Positions 35,163 to 46,785 are shown, counted from the first letter of the stretch. The stretch: 64,000 bases of DNA from Cichorium intybus (GCA_023525715.1 CM042013.1:76801494-76865493), one strand, 5' to 3'. Numbers and translations: made by a program. The notes: a model not told the origin generated them from the letters alone.

Positions 35163-35939
35163 TGTTGGATTAGGTGTCTAAGCCATGACTGATAATTAGT
35201 ATTTACCTAATTAATAGCAGCATAGTCCATTTGGGTTGCCCTCATAGCTAGAGGTTTGGTAGAAAGTCCAGGAGAGAGAAAGATTGATTTATTATGTGAT
35301 TAATAAATCAATAGAAATTAAATAAATAGTTTATTAATATATTAAAGTTATAATATATTAATTAGAAACTATATTAATTAATTATAAATTAATCTGGAAT
35401 TAATTGGAATTAATTTGGTGATTAATTTAATTAATTAAAGGCGCAGGGGCTGAATTGTAATTATTCAATAGTTGAGTAGTGACAATTGAGGAAGGTTAGT
35501 GATTTTCTAAATCTATATATAGGATATATAATTTCGAAATTCATATATATGAAGAGATAAATAAGTTTGAATTGATAAGATAAAGGTTTATCTTGATTTC
35601 AATTCAAAAAGGTTTATCTCTAAGGTTTATATGGTTATCATTTGAAACCTATAAATAAGGAGCCCCATAGCCTCCAAATTTCGTGATTTTCTCCTCCCCA
35701 ACTCTCTCTGGATTTCGCCAACTTCATAGCCTGGGTGTGATCTCATTTAAGGCAGGACACTTGTGCTGCTTTGCTTCCAAGAAATCCTAAAAGGTTAGTT
35801 TTTTTTATTTTATTCTTTTAGTTATTTTCTTGTGGCCTTTAGGAATTTATTATATGTTCAATTAGAAAAAAACATAGATCCTTATAGGTTGCATGTGAAC
35901 TTAGTGTTTTTAGTTCATAGATTTGCATAAAACCCTTCA
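35163..35939 (+). repeat. 3' LTR of copy D
   Basis: 777 bp, ends ACCCTTCA; about 22 differences from the 5' LTR. Confidence 0.92.
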
Positions 35940-35944
35940 AACTC

Positions 35945-36291
35945 TGCCTCGTAACTTAAAAACATAGTTAATGCAATAATCGAACTCGGTCATCCAATAA
36001 AAGGGAGTGATTTTGTGTGTTTTCAAATTCAATGCGACTCAAAACTCAATTGTAAATTGTTTTAGTCGCTATTGTTATGCAATTATTGTTAATATTTATT
36101 AGTAGCTAATTACATTAAATTGATCGTGTTGGATAGTCATTTTTAAGACATATAAGCTTTTTTTCTAAGTGGTATGCCAAAGATAATACTCAAAGCTTCA
36201 TTATCTTATCATATATCTCTTATCCTAAAAAGGCTAACAAATGAGAACTTACAACTAGAATTTAAGACATGACCATCATTAAATTTGAGAC
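35945..36291. other. Intergenic sequence, nothing recognised
   Basis: AT-rich; no gene or repeat boundary seen between copy D and the MITE at 36295. Confidence 0.5.
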
Positions 36292-36294
36292 TTA

Positions 36295-36583
36295 GGGTGT
36301 GTTCGACATGCAACTTTTAAGAGCTTTTGGGAGCGTTTAGCTTTTAGCTTTTAGAAGAAAAAAACTCGAAAAAAACAAGAAGAAAAATCTTTGTTCTCCG
36401 GTATGAGCTTTTAGCTTTTATTTTTAACAAAATGCTCCTACTCCAAAAGTTATTCCAATTAGCGTTTGGGAGCGTTTAGCTTTTGATTTTTGTATTATTT
36501 TACAATTCTAAAAGCTAACAACTACTTTTGTCAAACACTTCTGCACCAATAAAAAGCGACATGTACAAGCTACCAACACGCCC
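36295..36583. mobile_element. Tourist-like MITE (Harbinger-related), 289 bp
   Basis: Ends GGGTGTGTTC and, reverse-complemented, GGGCGTGTTG are flanked by TTA on both sides (36292-36294, 36584-36586). The interior repeats GGGAGCGTTTAGCTTTT. The end motif resembles that of the full Harbinger element at 22371-26132. Confidence 0.75.
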
Positions 36584-36586
36584 TTA

Positions 36587-38052
36587 AACCTTTTATCATT
36601 AATTTGTTTTACAACTAGAATTTACAAAAATGGCACTCGCACTATGAAGTAAAAATTATACCTCAATATCAAGTGTAAAATTATTATCACTCTTGATGAA
36701 AAGTTTAAATACAAATTTAACTTATAAGATGGAATATAACCCAAATATTCCCCAACAAATAGTATTTAAGAGCAAAAATAATGACTTTCTATCATGCACT
36801 TTTTTTACATGAATTTTACCCGAGTAAAAGTATAAATTTAGATAACAAAAAATAAAATGGCACCATATATCAAATATAATTAGCATCTTTTTATCCATCA
36901 TACTTCTTCCTAGAATATGTTAGAAAAATTGCAAGCACCGATTCATCCAAAGACATTATGAACTCAATTAGTTCTACTACTATTTTGATTTTGGACATTT
37001 TGTTAAAACAACTCATATGAAGCTAAAATTTAGAACAATAAAAGTTTGATTGGCAAATTAAAGATATTTAGTGAATAACTACCAGACTATAATGGAAACA
37101 ATAACTTGTCCGATGAGTGGTTTTAAGAACTATAGTAATAACTCGAATATATCATTTTTCTGATTTGTCTCAATGACTTTAAAGATAATTGTTTCTTAAT
37201 TTTCTTGGATGATTGCTTCCTTCTCCTGCTACGTCGATCACGTCTTCCTTTGGTCCTTTGTCGTTAGGGAGTTCAACATACATTTTTATGATTTTCCCTA
37301 ATATTAGTTGATAATTTTGGGGGCCCTCGTAACTTTGGGTCCTGGGCGGTTGTCCAAGTTGCTCCCCTATTGAAATAGCTCTACGGATAAATTAAAGGTA
37401 AAATATGATATAAAACTAGTGCCTTTGTGTATGTTATTGTACTGTTAAATTTTGTTGCTTATGATTACTAGTTATTTAGTTCACTCTTCGACTACATAAT
37501 CTTACTTGACTATGAAAAAAACTTTTATTGGACAAGTGTTTTTTTTAAATTAACTTAGTAGTTTAGTACTTTGTGAAAATTTTTCTTAATCAATGTATGC
37601 ACATTACACAATCTTTGCCATATTTTATTCATATGATGTATCGAAATCGACTAATCAGGAGCATTTACAATCGGTTCTCATCTTTAAAATCACAAAACAC
37701 ATTTGTGATATGACAACCTGATTTAAATATTGAGAAATAATCTCATATATAAACACTAGTTGAAAAGGTATTGGGGATTAGAATATCAGGAACGTTTCTG
37801 AAATCATGGACTGCTTCAAGAATCGTGTATAACACTTACCAAATTTGATATTTTGACCCTATGTCTGGGTTGCACGAAATTCAAATTATTTGGATAATTC
37901 TTGAAGAATAAAATTTGTAATCAGACACAATTGCATGTTCACGGTTTTAGACAGTTGAGAGAATTTGTGTTCGTTTTCGTATATCAATTTGAACGGTAAA
38001 TTGATCCTTTTGAACCAGAAAATTGAATCTTAGAAAATAGGAGCAGTTACAG
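36587..38052. other. Intergenic sequence with one dispersed repeat
   Basis: No gene seen. 37780-37930 (GGAACGTTTCTGAAATCATGG ... CACGAAATTCAAATTA, split here) is a diverged relative of 27640-27790. Confidence 0.45.
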
Positions 38053-38356
38053 TGTAACAACCTTTTTTCCTTATATTGTATATAGATATATACATGGCAT
38101 ATATAGGTGGTGTTGCGGTGATTTCGGTAAACAAATAGACCTAAATGTATGAAATTTTATTGGGAGGGCCATTTTGCCAAAACGACGAAACTATGGACTA
38201 AGGCTGATATGGTTAGGGACTTAAGTGAATAATAAGTTAACAAGTGAGTTCAAACTCTAAACTTGAGAGTTTTTCATTAAATGAGTAAGTTATGGGCTAT
38301 TGTGGAATAAAGGGAACTAGAAGGATTAGTTTTGCCAAGTGCTGAAAGATGGCAGG

Positions 38357-38363
38357 TATAAAT
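38357..38363 (+). promoter_or_regulatory. TATA box
   Basis: GGTATAAATGGGAGCTCTC; good TATA context followed by CT repeats, inside the putative LTR. Confidence 0.5.
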
Positions 38364-39324
38364 GGGAGCTCTCTCTCTTTATTTATCTATCTATCTACAG
38401 TCATATGTTGCGTATTTGAGAGAAAGAAAGCAGAAAGATGGCGATTTCAACTTGCATGGAAGATTTAAGCTTGGTTTTAAAAGAATTAGTGAAGCAATGG
38501 AAGGATTCTAGCTAATCAAGGTAAGAACTTCTCTAATTCTTGCTTGCAAAACCGTTTTTGGCTTGAGGGTGGGTTGGAATCCGAAATTCTAAAGTTGGGG
38601 AAGGTTTTACCTATGATCCCAAGGGGGTCATTCGTGTTTCTATGCATCATGGAGTCTAACCAACTAAATATGACATAGAAACATAGCAATTAAATTTTTG
38701 GTTCTATGAACCCTAGAATTTGGGGATTTTGATGCAATGTTGGATGTTGCTGAAACTGATAGGTCATGGATAGTATTTTGAATGAAAGTGACCTTTACTA
38801 GTTGTTCTTTAATGATTTCAAGCATTTTCCATGAAGAATTTGAGGATAGTGGAGAATCATATTTTCTATGGTGCTATCAAATTGGTTTTGACGGCACTGT
38901 GTATTGTAAAAATTCATATAAAATCAATGGAAAATCACATGAGTATGATATTGGTATCTTTGAAAAGCCACAATAGTCTAGTTTAATTCCTTTTTTGAAT
39001 AAGAAAGTGATTCTAGATATAAATAGGTGAAAATGTGTTTGAACAAAGGCCTGCACAAAAAATGTAAAAAAGGATAAATGTTGTTGTGTGTGGACAGATT
39101 TGTGGACGAGAAAGAGGACTAAGGAAACTAGCTAATTGGAACTTATTTCACATCAGGAATTCAATGTGACTTAGTCTTACTTAATATGATTGATATTGTG
39201 TATAGTAGTGTAAATATTTTCTTGTGATGTGCAAAGATTTTGTTTATGCTTTGGTAAATTGTGACAAGTATTTCTACATATGTGGAGTAATATTGGTATA
39301 AATGACTTGTTTTATTACCTATAT

Positions 39325-39595
39325 AACTTGATAGTTGCCTTGGTGGCTTGACAAATTGCCTTAGTGGCTTGGTATTGCCTATGTGGCTTGAAAATTGCCT
39401 TTATGGCTTGGTATTGCCTATATGGCTTGATAGTTTCCTATGTGGCTTGGTTTTGCCTATGTGGCTTGATAGTTGCTTTGTGGTTTGGTATTGACTATGT
39501 GGCTTGATAGTTGCCTATGTGGCTTGGTATTGCCTATGTGGCTTGGTATTGTCTATATGGCTTGATAGTTGCCTATGTGGCTTAAATATTACTTT
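39325..39595 (+). repeat. ~20-bp minisatellite TTGCCTATGTGGCTTG
   Basis: About a dozen imperfect units of TTGCCTATGTGGCTTGATAG or ...GGTA follow each other. Degenerate units (CTAGTGCATATGAGG-like) continue to about 39900. Confidence 0.85.
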
Positions 39596-40452
39596 TTTAT
39601 CAAGATAATTGTAAGTGTAGCTAATGTTATTTAATTATTATATAATGTTTGTATAGTTGAAGTTTACTTAGAATCAAAATAATGTATGTGTTCTTGGATA
39701 TTGCTTTAGTGACTAGATGATGCCTGTGTGGCTGGATATTATATATGTGGTATAGATAGTTCCTAAGTGGCGAGGATAGTACTTATCTGGCATTGATAAT
39801 ATCTATGTGGCAATGATAGTATGCACATGGTGTGGCTAGTGCATATGAGGAAAGGTTTGTGCCTAAGCATCGAGACTAGTTTTCATGTGGCCTAGATAAC
39901 GTACATTCGACAAAAAATGGGTAAGTAGCGTGTTGTGTAGATATGATTAGTTAAATGCCTAGCTGGCGGGTTTGTTGACTAAGCAACGGAGATGGTATTA
40001 TATAACTGTTTATTGTTAGAATGGTGGAATCATGTTTAAAGGGCGGGATAACGCTTATGTGATTTGGATACTGTATCATTGGATCTTCTATAGGAGTAAG
40101 TGATAAGTATGGTACGGGAGGTTATCATAGAAATGATTATCAATCAAACAGAATGGGTGATAGACAAACATAACTCAAAAAGGATAGTAGGGTTGTTGTA
40201 TGATGAATTTGGTTTTTTTTGTTATTCACTGAGATTTCATAGCTCATAGTTGTTGTTGTGGTGTGTTTTGCAGGTAATAATAAGTAGTGCCCGGCTCGGA
40301 TCATGGGATCGACTCCTGAAGATATCTACTTGTAGTCGTGGTTGATATAATATACACCAAATATTGTAATAATCTTTTGTTAAATTGTATATGTTTATGT
40401 TTTAGAAAAAAATATATTTTTGGGTGTAGTTTATATGTAAACCGGACGTTAG

Positions 40453-40847
40453 AAGGGGACAGTTGAAACCGATCATCAATCACAGCGTCTGCGAGTTCAT
40501 CAGCGTCAACCCATATAGACGCTGATGTTGATACTGAAACTCATTGGGGTTGCCTCCTGACCCCGTCTGCTGACCGGGCAGCGGAACCCCCGCCAGGGGC
40601 TGTCTCTTGGACCCCGCTATTAGATCGTACCGGTACCAACTTAGTTTTATACAAGTGTACACTCCCGCACCTCCTAACTTGTATTAAAACTAAAGTATCA
40701 ACTAATTGATATACTTATTATTTCCATTAACTAAAATGTAAATGTTGCACTAAAATAACTAACAAAAGGTTTATACCAACATAAGATGATAAGAATATTG
40801 TCGCATTAAATAGATAAACAAGTCGTGACTAGAAGAAGAGGCATAAA
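40453..40847. other. Intergenic, GC-rich block
   Basis: 40540-40625 is much more GC-rich than its surroundings (GCCTCCTGACCCCGTCTGC, CCCCGCCAGGGGCTGTC). It resembles in style the island at 27966-28040. No gene identified. Confidence 0.4.
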
Positions 40848-41216
40848 GACCACTTGCAATACCCATCACATGATCACATGTGATGGGCGCCACATCACCG
40901 CCACCTCACCATCACACACCATCACATTCTCATCACACCACATTAGAAATACCCATCACACCACATCATCTTTTCCAAATAAAAATAATTCAATAAGAAT
41001 AAAAGTGCTAGGTTTTTATTGGCTCTTATATATGTCAGGGGTAATTTAAAAGGAAAAAAGAAAAGAAAAAAAGCTAATTGGTTGTGATCAACCGTGATCA
41101 CCATCACCTTCCATCACTATCACGCCCATCACACCACACCCGGGGTGGTGTTCACGGTGTGATGGGGAGCTGACTAGGCCATCACGGAACCTCCGTGATA
41201 AGTATTCCAAGTGGTC
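40848..41216. mobile_element. CATCAC-rich MITE with ~24-bp inverted ends
   Basis: The left end GACCACTTGCAATACCCATC matches the reverse complement of the right end GACCACTTGGAATACTTATC. The interior is packed with CATCAC/GTGATG words, including ACATGATCACATGTGATG-type palindromes. A target duplication is not clear. A plus-strand frame at 40825-41049 reflects this composition. Confidence 0.65.
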
Positions 41217-41434
41217 TAATAGATGAATATATCTCGTGCGGCGAAGAGACAAAGTGGAAGGAGAGTATGAGGCGTTTAATTGCAGTGTTCACCGGCGAAG
41301 AGACATAGACGAATATATAGGATCAACAGGTTACGTTCATTGATAGTCCTATATCAAAGGAGAAGGTTAGAAGTTTAAGAGTTAAAAAAGAGTAAATATG
41401 ATTTTATAGACAGGAAAAGTATTTAATAAGTAAA
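41217..41434. other. Intergenic sequence, nothing recognised
   Basis: Short AT-rich stretch between a MITE and the candidate Helitron end; a GGCGAAGAGACA word occurs twice (41239, 41294). Confidence 0.4.
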
Positions 41435-41444
41435 CGAGTGGATC

Positions 41445-41461
41445 CCCGTGCTCCGCACGGG
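41445..41461 (-). terminator. GC hairpin near the Helitron 3' end
   Basis: Seven perfect base pairs (CCCGTGC / GCACGGG) with a three-base loop, just inside CTCG. Helitrons carry such a hairpin as the replication terminator. Confidence 0.5.
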
Positions 41462-41762
41462 TTCGTTTTCTTCTCTTATAAATTTGAGCGAGTGTTTAAG
41501 GTGAAAACGTTTGGGGCCAATCGGTTTAAGTCCTTCGGTTGTCGTTTTCCTCTCGATCGTATTCTTTTTCCACGTTTCGTTCTTGGGGTTCTCAAGCAAT
41601 CCCAGAAGTGACGTCTCAGCCACCATAAGGAGATTATATATAAAAAGTAGACCTCAGATAACATCATTTCATAGAAATATGTTTCTATTATGGATAAAAA
41701 ATAAAGTACATTGTCTATTTTAATAAAAAGAGTAAAGTACATTGCTATTCCTTACACTTAAC

Positions 41763-43333
41763 TTACTTTTTGAGATATGGTGAATGAAGTCTTCCGAAGT
41801 CATCAAGAACAACACCGTAGTTGTTCATTGTATTTGGTCGCATTGTTGATAATTTTGTTTCGACAATCCATTTTTCAAGAGTTTCAACCTAATGAATCAC
41901 AAATAAGAAAAATCCATTTCTATTAGAAATGCAGAAGTGAAATAAAAGAGTGTCAATAGTATTCTGACAAAGGAGATGTGAGTTGGACGCCATATTAACC
42001 AGATAAACAAAAGTATGTTGCTATTTCATGCAGCAAACGGAAAGAAAGGAAAAAAACTACCGCGGTTGCACCTGCCTTCTCTAAATTGAGTGCATGATCA
42101 ACATCATGAGCACATACGAAAGTCTTGAAATTAGGAAAATATTTGCTTAGAGCCCAAACAGTTCTATAATTTGCTCCAGGAGTATCTAAAGTTATTGCTG
42201 CAGCAGAAGCTCTTTCAGCACCAATTTTATGAACAACCTGGATAGAAAAAAAATCCAACAAATAAATAAAAGTACATTGCTATTTCTTCCACATTTGTGT
42301 TTTTTTTACTTGTTGTGATGGAAATTAGGTTCACCTCTCGACTACCAGCATCACCAAAGTACACAGGAAGGTCAAGTGCACGTCCCACTGCAACTCGATC
42401 ACTGTATATAATGTTTTAGTAAAGGCTTAATGCAAGAAATAACAATGTACTTTTCATATATTTGTGTATTATAGCGTCCTACTTTCGTTTTTTCTGTTAT
42501 AGGATTGTACTTCTGTTTATTTCTTATTATAGCAGTGAAAATTGCTTTGTGTTTAAATGGCATTGCAATAATTTGGGTTGTAGTGGCAAAATACGGAAGT
42601 AAGATGCTATAATGAACAAATCAATGAAAGTACATTGCCTTTTCTTGCATTAAACCCGATAATTAATAATGACTACATACCTCCTGACATGAAGTGCAAC
42701 AAATGGAATTAACCTTTCCGAAAGAAGCTGGGCAATGATCTGAAAGAACCAGAAAGTTAAAAATAATATATTAAAAAACCACCACATAAAATAGCCACAA
42801 TCATTTATGAACTTCGGGAATAATTTAAAAAAACATAATAAAATATTAGAATGTAGACTATACCTGACCTACACATCCAAAACCACATATAATAATATGA
42901 TCTTGCAAATCATCCGTCTGAAAAGAGCATACATTAAAATTACAAGAAATTGGCAAAATCACATTATTAAATATAGATTTTGTTTAGATTTATTTCACGT
43001 CTTCATTACTCTTTTTGACATAAAGTAATTAAATTCGCTCAAAGCAACACGTTACATTTACATATAACATATCCCTCCAATTTTATTTTATTTTTGCCAT
43101 TTTTAGTTTACCCAAAAAAGAAATTACATATAAATTTTGGAAAATAATTTGTGGAATATTACCTCACTTTCTACAGGTAATAGAAATTCACATATAACAT
43201 CTTGCTGTTCAAAGCGAGATGCTATTAATTGGCCTCGAGCAGCTAACCATGGTGTCATGGCCATGGAAATCCCCACCACAAGAAACAACAAAGAAGATAA
43301 TCGAGAAGTCATTATACCCCAAAAAAGAAACAT
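41763..43333 (-). CDS. KEA: Chimeric antiporter-oxygenase ORF (captured KEA exons)
   Basis: Six exons can be joined without a stop to give 217 residues: 43333-43163, 42917-42864, 42739-42681, 42401-42335, 42237-42061 and 41888-41763, all with GT donors and AG acceptors. The first five match the chloroplast K+ efflux antiporters KEA1/KEA2. They comprise part of the membrane domain (SSLLFLVVGISMAMTPWLAA), then the TrkA-N/RCK nucleotide-binding domain (DDLQDHIIICGFG, LLSERLIPFVAL, DRVAVGRALDLPVYFGDAGS, HKIGAERASAAAITLDTPGA). The last exon (TKLSTMRPNTMNNYGVVLDD) resembles an internal exon of PKHD-type 2-oxoglutarate/Fe(II) oxygenases and joins in phase before a stop. The GFGRVG motif has Arg changed to Cys, and most membrane helices are absent, so transport is unlikely. 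The ATG at 43333 is created in captured flanking sequence. Whether it is transcribed is unknown; it may simply be a pseudogene. Confidence 0.65.
42429..42652. mobile_element. Foldback MITE, copy b
   Basis: AATGCAAGAAATAACAATG on the left and AAGTACATTGCCTTTTCTTG on the right. It sits inside the intron between the third and fourth exons of the chimeric gene. Confidence 0.65.
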
Positions 43334-43419
43334 AATTTACACAAGGGTATTTTGGTCTTTTAATAAAAAATCAAGAATGGAACACAGTGTTCCTTCAGCT
43401 CTCCCCTCGTAAAGGTGAA

Positions 43420-45740
43420 ATCCATTAAAACATGGGATTTAAAGAATTCCGACGGAACTGGATTCCGTTCGTTCGTCAATGAAAGACACTATGGAATGGA
43501 ATCTGGAATTCTGACTTCATGAAATTCAAATTTGTTTAAGTGAACAAAACCTTTATTTTGCAACCAACCAAATTTCGAAATTGGTGGTCATTTTGCGATT
43601 GATGAAAACCACTTAATGATTTTGCTGGTTTGGATCAAAATTTACTAAAAAATAATCATTTTTGGAAAAGCTTTACTGGTTTTAATGGAGATTTGAAAGT
43701 CCATTTATAGAAAGAGTGAAAACACGATTCTATTTATTACGAATTGCCCCATTTATAGTATAGTGTAAAGAGGAACTTACAGGAAGCCCAAGTATGACGA
43801 CGTTTTTGCCCTAAAAATATATTGAACAGTTAATAATCTCATAAACCCTAAATTTTCGATAACGATCGGTGTATTAGCCAAGAAACAGACCTTGAAAATG
43901 TCAGAGAGAGGAGTAGTGGAGAACTGGGAGGAGACGCCTTCATCCCAGCTCCGAGCCTTTTGGAGACAAAGATTAGGAGCGTCTTGCTACAAGATCGCTC
44001 CCTACTGCAAGGGAAGCAAACATCCGTCACGACCGTTGCCATTGACTTCATCATGGAACATCGCTTCAAGACCGCATACGGAAGCAAACCACCGTCACTT
44101 CGGTGATGCTGGTAGTCTGAATGGGGATAGCGGGGAAAGAATTCGAGTGAGAACGAAAGGAAATAAGGATTTAGGGTTGAATAAGAAAACCCGAATGGTA
44201 CCCGAGTCCCGACCCAAGGCGGTGAGGCTAAATCAACGGAGGTGGAAATGTTGACGGGGGAAAGACGATTTGGAGGAGGAAAAAGAAGCAGTAGTGGCTG
44301 GTGGTGATAGTGTTTCAGTGGCAGTGAAGAAGGCGGTGACGCTAAATCTGAGGGAGGTGGAAATGTTAACGGTGGGAAAGACGAATGAAGGAGGAAGCGG
44401 TGGAGACATAAATCGAGAAGATCCAAACCCGAATCACACGACCCAAATCCAACATACGACCAGCGTGTCACAAGGTGAAAAAAAACGTAAATCTGTAAAC
44501 AATAGAAAAGTTAATTAGAAAATTTGGCTGTAACTATAGAGATTAACAGTGACAAAAAGGGATTTGCATACCTTTAACTCAACTAAGTACGTATATGTTG
44601 ATTGACCTATTTGCAAAGAAAATAATTGTTAATCAAATCAATGAAGGACCATAACAAAATGCTAAATATTTACTAAATTTACTTAATAGTTTAGCTGTAC
44701 CTGATATAGACCTCATCAATTAGAAAAATTGTATCCTTTATCTACTTCATTTCATGAGAATTTAAAAAAAAATCAACATGCTTACGTCTTTAACCGTTGG
44801 CACACTTGACTCTAGGTACCCCAACAGTCTTACATATGACTGATTTCACAAAAAATATTTAAGTTATAACGCCTTACCTCGTCTATGTACGTCTATAATT
44901 AACAAAGGTATCTCAAAAGTCATAAATATAAAGACAAAGAGTGAAATAACATTAACATGTACGTAAAAGCTTAGGTAGATATCGGTAACTTAATTACCAA
45001 TAACATCATTCTTTGGCATGCCCTCACCACTTCTCAACACAAAACCATCTCAAGTTTCGTTCCAACAATTTTCAACTATTCTCCATCGATCCAAGCAATT
45101 GATGGATTTTCACCTATACTTGAGAATTACAAGTCCAAATGTGAGAGCTTATAATATATCAGCACAAACTGGTCTAACCGAAAATAATCGACACAATGAA
45201 AAATTATAATAAAAAGTACGTTGCTTTGAAGCATACATGCCGGGTAAAAATCTGGCGATTTCAGACCATTTGTTACCGTAAATCTGGTGGTAATATGTGA
45301 GAGTTGAGTCCTCTTAGCTCTTGTTGACTCCATACTTCTTTATTCATCGTTGGATCTAAATGATTGTGCCATCTGAGAAACAATGTAAAAATTACAATCG
45401 AAAGTACGTTGCTATTTATAGATTAATATGTAACATGAGTGACCTCTCATGATATTGTTTGCCAATTCGACCAGTAATTCCTTTGCAATGATTGACATTT
45501 CATATAACCATGAGAGTCAACCATCTTTATAATATGGTCATCTTACTGGATTTATAAAAACAAATGAAATAGAAATATAAGAATTAAGAAATGAAATAGG
45601 CAAAATTTACCTCTTTTGTGGATTTAATTGCTTACGAACTCCTAAGTTGCTTTATTAAAGAGAAGGTTAACTTCATATTTATGCAAAAAGTGGCTTTTAT
45701 TAAAAAATATGCCACGGGTGTTTAATTTATCAGCAAAAAG
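43420..45740 (-). other. Helitron interior, unrecognised (possible captured pieces)
   Basis: 43848-44471 holds an open minus-strand frame of 207 codons rich in Ser/Pro/His that I do not recognise; it may be a captured 5' region. On the plus strand GCGGTGAsGCTAAATC plus GGAGGTGGAAATGTT occurs twice about 114 bp apart (44219, 44333), a partial duplication. 45127-45333 has a short minus frame (STRAKRTQLSHITTRF) of unknown origin. Single AAAGTACGTTGCT words (45215, 45400) are MITE debris. Confidence 0.4.
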
Positions 45741-45762
45741 ATGCAAGAAAAAGTCAAAATAC

Positions 45763-46427
45763 CTCCTCTTCAGCTTTTATGAGATTATTTCTTAAATGAT
45801 CTTTATCTTTCTGCAGGTTTTTTACCTCAGAAGAAGCCAGACTCAAAACTACCCGTATTGATGGATTCAACCTACATTCATAATTTCATATAAACAATAT
45901 TAATATGCACTAATATTGATTTTATTTTAAAGAGTGGCTTAAGAACAATGTTACAATGAGAAGGTCTTCAGTAAGGTATAGCATTGTACATTTGGAAGAG
46001 GTTTAAGAATTACCTTTTCGCCCTCGGACTGGTGCTTAAAATACTGCAATTCTTCGAATAACTTGCTTAATTACTCCTCCAAACAATGAGCAATCATGCT
46101 TGATTCCCGTACAAAATCGAACCGATTTTTCCAATAACAGGCTAAACTAAAACCAAACCACCGGTTTGGTTTTGGTTCAATCAAAACTGAAATCAAACAT
46201 GCACGAGTAATCAGAAGATTTTCACGCTAAAAATCCCCGAAGTAAAGCAAAAACAACATCAGAAAAAGCACTGATAATGGATCGATGTGAACTTTGTGCA
46301 ATTACTACGACAAAAGAAGAGAAAAATCTAGAATCATTCACCCGTTAACTTGATTTTTAAAACTGGAGAAACTTGAAGCGATCGACCAAAAGAAACCACC
46401 ACCACCGCCACCTTGATTCTGCGCCAT
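45763..46427 (-). pseudogene. Captured 5' fragment of a coiled-coil-like gene
   Basis: An ATG at 46427 begins MAQNQGGGGGGFFWSIASSF and runs to a GGGTGAAT donor at 46342. A second exon-like piece ends at a GTAATT donor at 46014 (downstream of about 46060). A third is 45871-45763 (TAG acceptor, GTATTT donor) and encodes SSEVKNLQKDKDHLRNNLIK, a Lys/Glu-rich helix with coiled-coil character. The last two pieces join in phase (AK + RLNPSIRVV). I do not recognise the source gene. The exon after 45763 is missing, so the copy is a fragment carried by the Helitron-like element. Confidence 0.5.
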
Positions 46428-46785
46428 ATCTCTATCTGGTGATAGAAAACCTAAGACTCGAATAATGTCCCTTCTTTTCTGTCGGATTAGGGGTTTTCCC
46501 CTCAAAATATATGTATGTGCAAGGAATCACGATCCAATAACAATTAAGAAGATGGAATTGGATGAGATCTTCGGTAGAAGGGTGAAGAACGTATTCGAGA
46601 ATTCACCTGGAAGTCGGATAAAGGAGGAAGAATAAAGACAGAAGGTGAGAGGTGTCGTGAAGCGGTGTGAATGAAGCGGTGAAGAAAGCAACGACATATC
46701 TAAAACATGAAACCCGCGTAAAAAAAAAACAAGCCAAAAAAAACGTTACACGGAATGTTCAAAATTACGCTTTTTAAATAATAGA

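Larger units (their letters stand above)
28499..35939 (+). mobile_element. TR-GAG copy D: best preserved member
   Basis: Both LTRs are exactly 777 bp (28499-29275 and 35163-35939) and differ at about 22 positions by my reading, roughly 3%. Primer site 29277-29288 and polypurine tract 35152-35162 are intact. Flanking 5-mers AAATC and AACTC match at four of five bases. Internal content is a gag frame with a single in-frame stop (30637-31428), a protease remnant lost to frameshifts, and about 3.7 kb of non-coding sequence filled with hairpin modules. With no pol, this is a terminal-repeat retrotransposon with gag only (TR-GAG/LARD type). Confidence 0.9.
38053..40452 (+). mobile_element. Probable degenerate solo LTR (Gypsy-like)
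   Basis: Begins TGTAACAACC and ends near CCGGACGTTAGA, resembling TGTAACA...GGACGTTACA ends of large plant Gypsy LTRs (compare the solo LTR at 48207-50176, which ends GGGACGTTACA). A TATA box TATAAAT at 38357-38363 is followed by a CT-rich stretch, and a TTTTGCAGGTAATAA motif lies near the 3' end as in the other LTR. No target duplication is readable, so the call rests on ends and internal order only. Confidence 0.4.
41435..46785 (-). mobile_element. Candidate non-autonomous Helitron with captured gene pieces
   Basis: On the minus strand the right side starts TCTATTATTTAAAAAGCG (46785 downward), like Helitron 5' ends. The left side ends with a GC-rich hairpin CCCGTGC-GGA-GCACGGG (41445-41461) followed after six bases by CTCG and T, close to the Helitron CTRR-T end. 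Between them at least three unrelated gene fragments lie on the same strand, typical of Helitron capture: a coiled-coil gene start (46427), potassium antiporter exons, and an oxygenase-like exon. There is no Rep/helicase. The imperfect CTCG end and lack of a clear A before TC leave doubt; a Pack-type DNA transposon is the alternative. Confidence 0.5.

Noticed and set aside
43848..44471. 207-codon Ser/Pro/His-rich frame as a secreted protein
   Set aside because: No recognised domain, plausible ORF on the other strand as well, and it sits among captured fragments; kept only as unassigned sequence.
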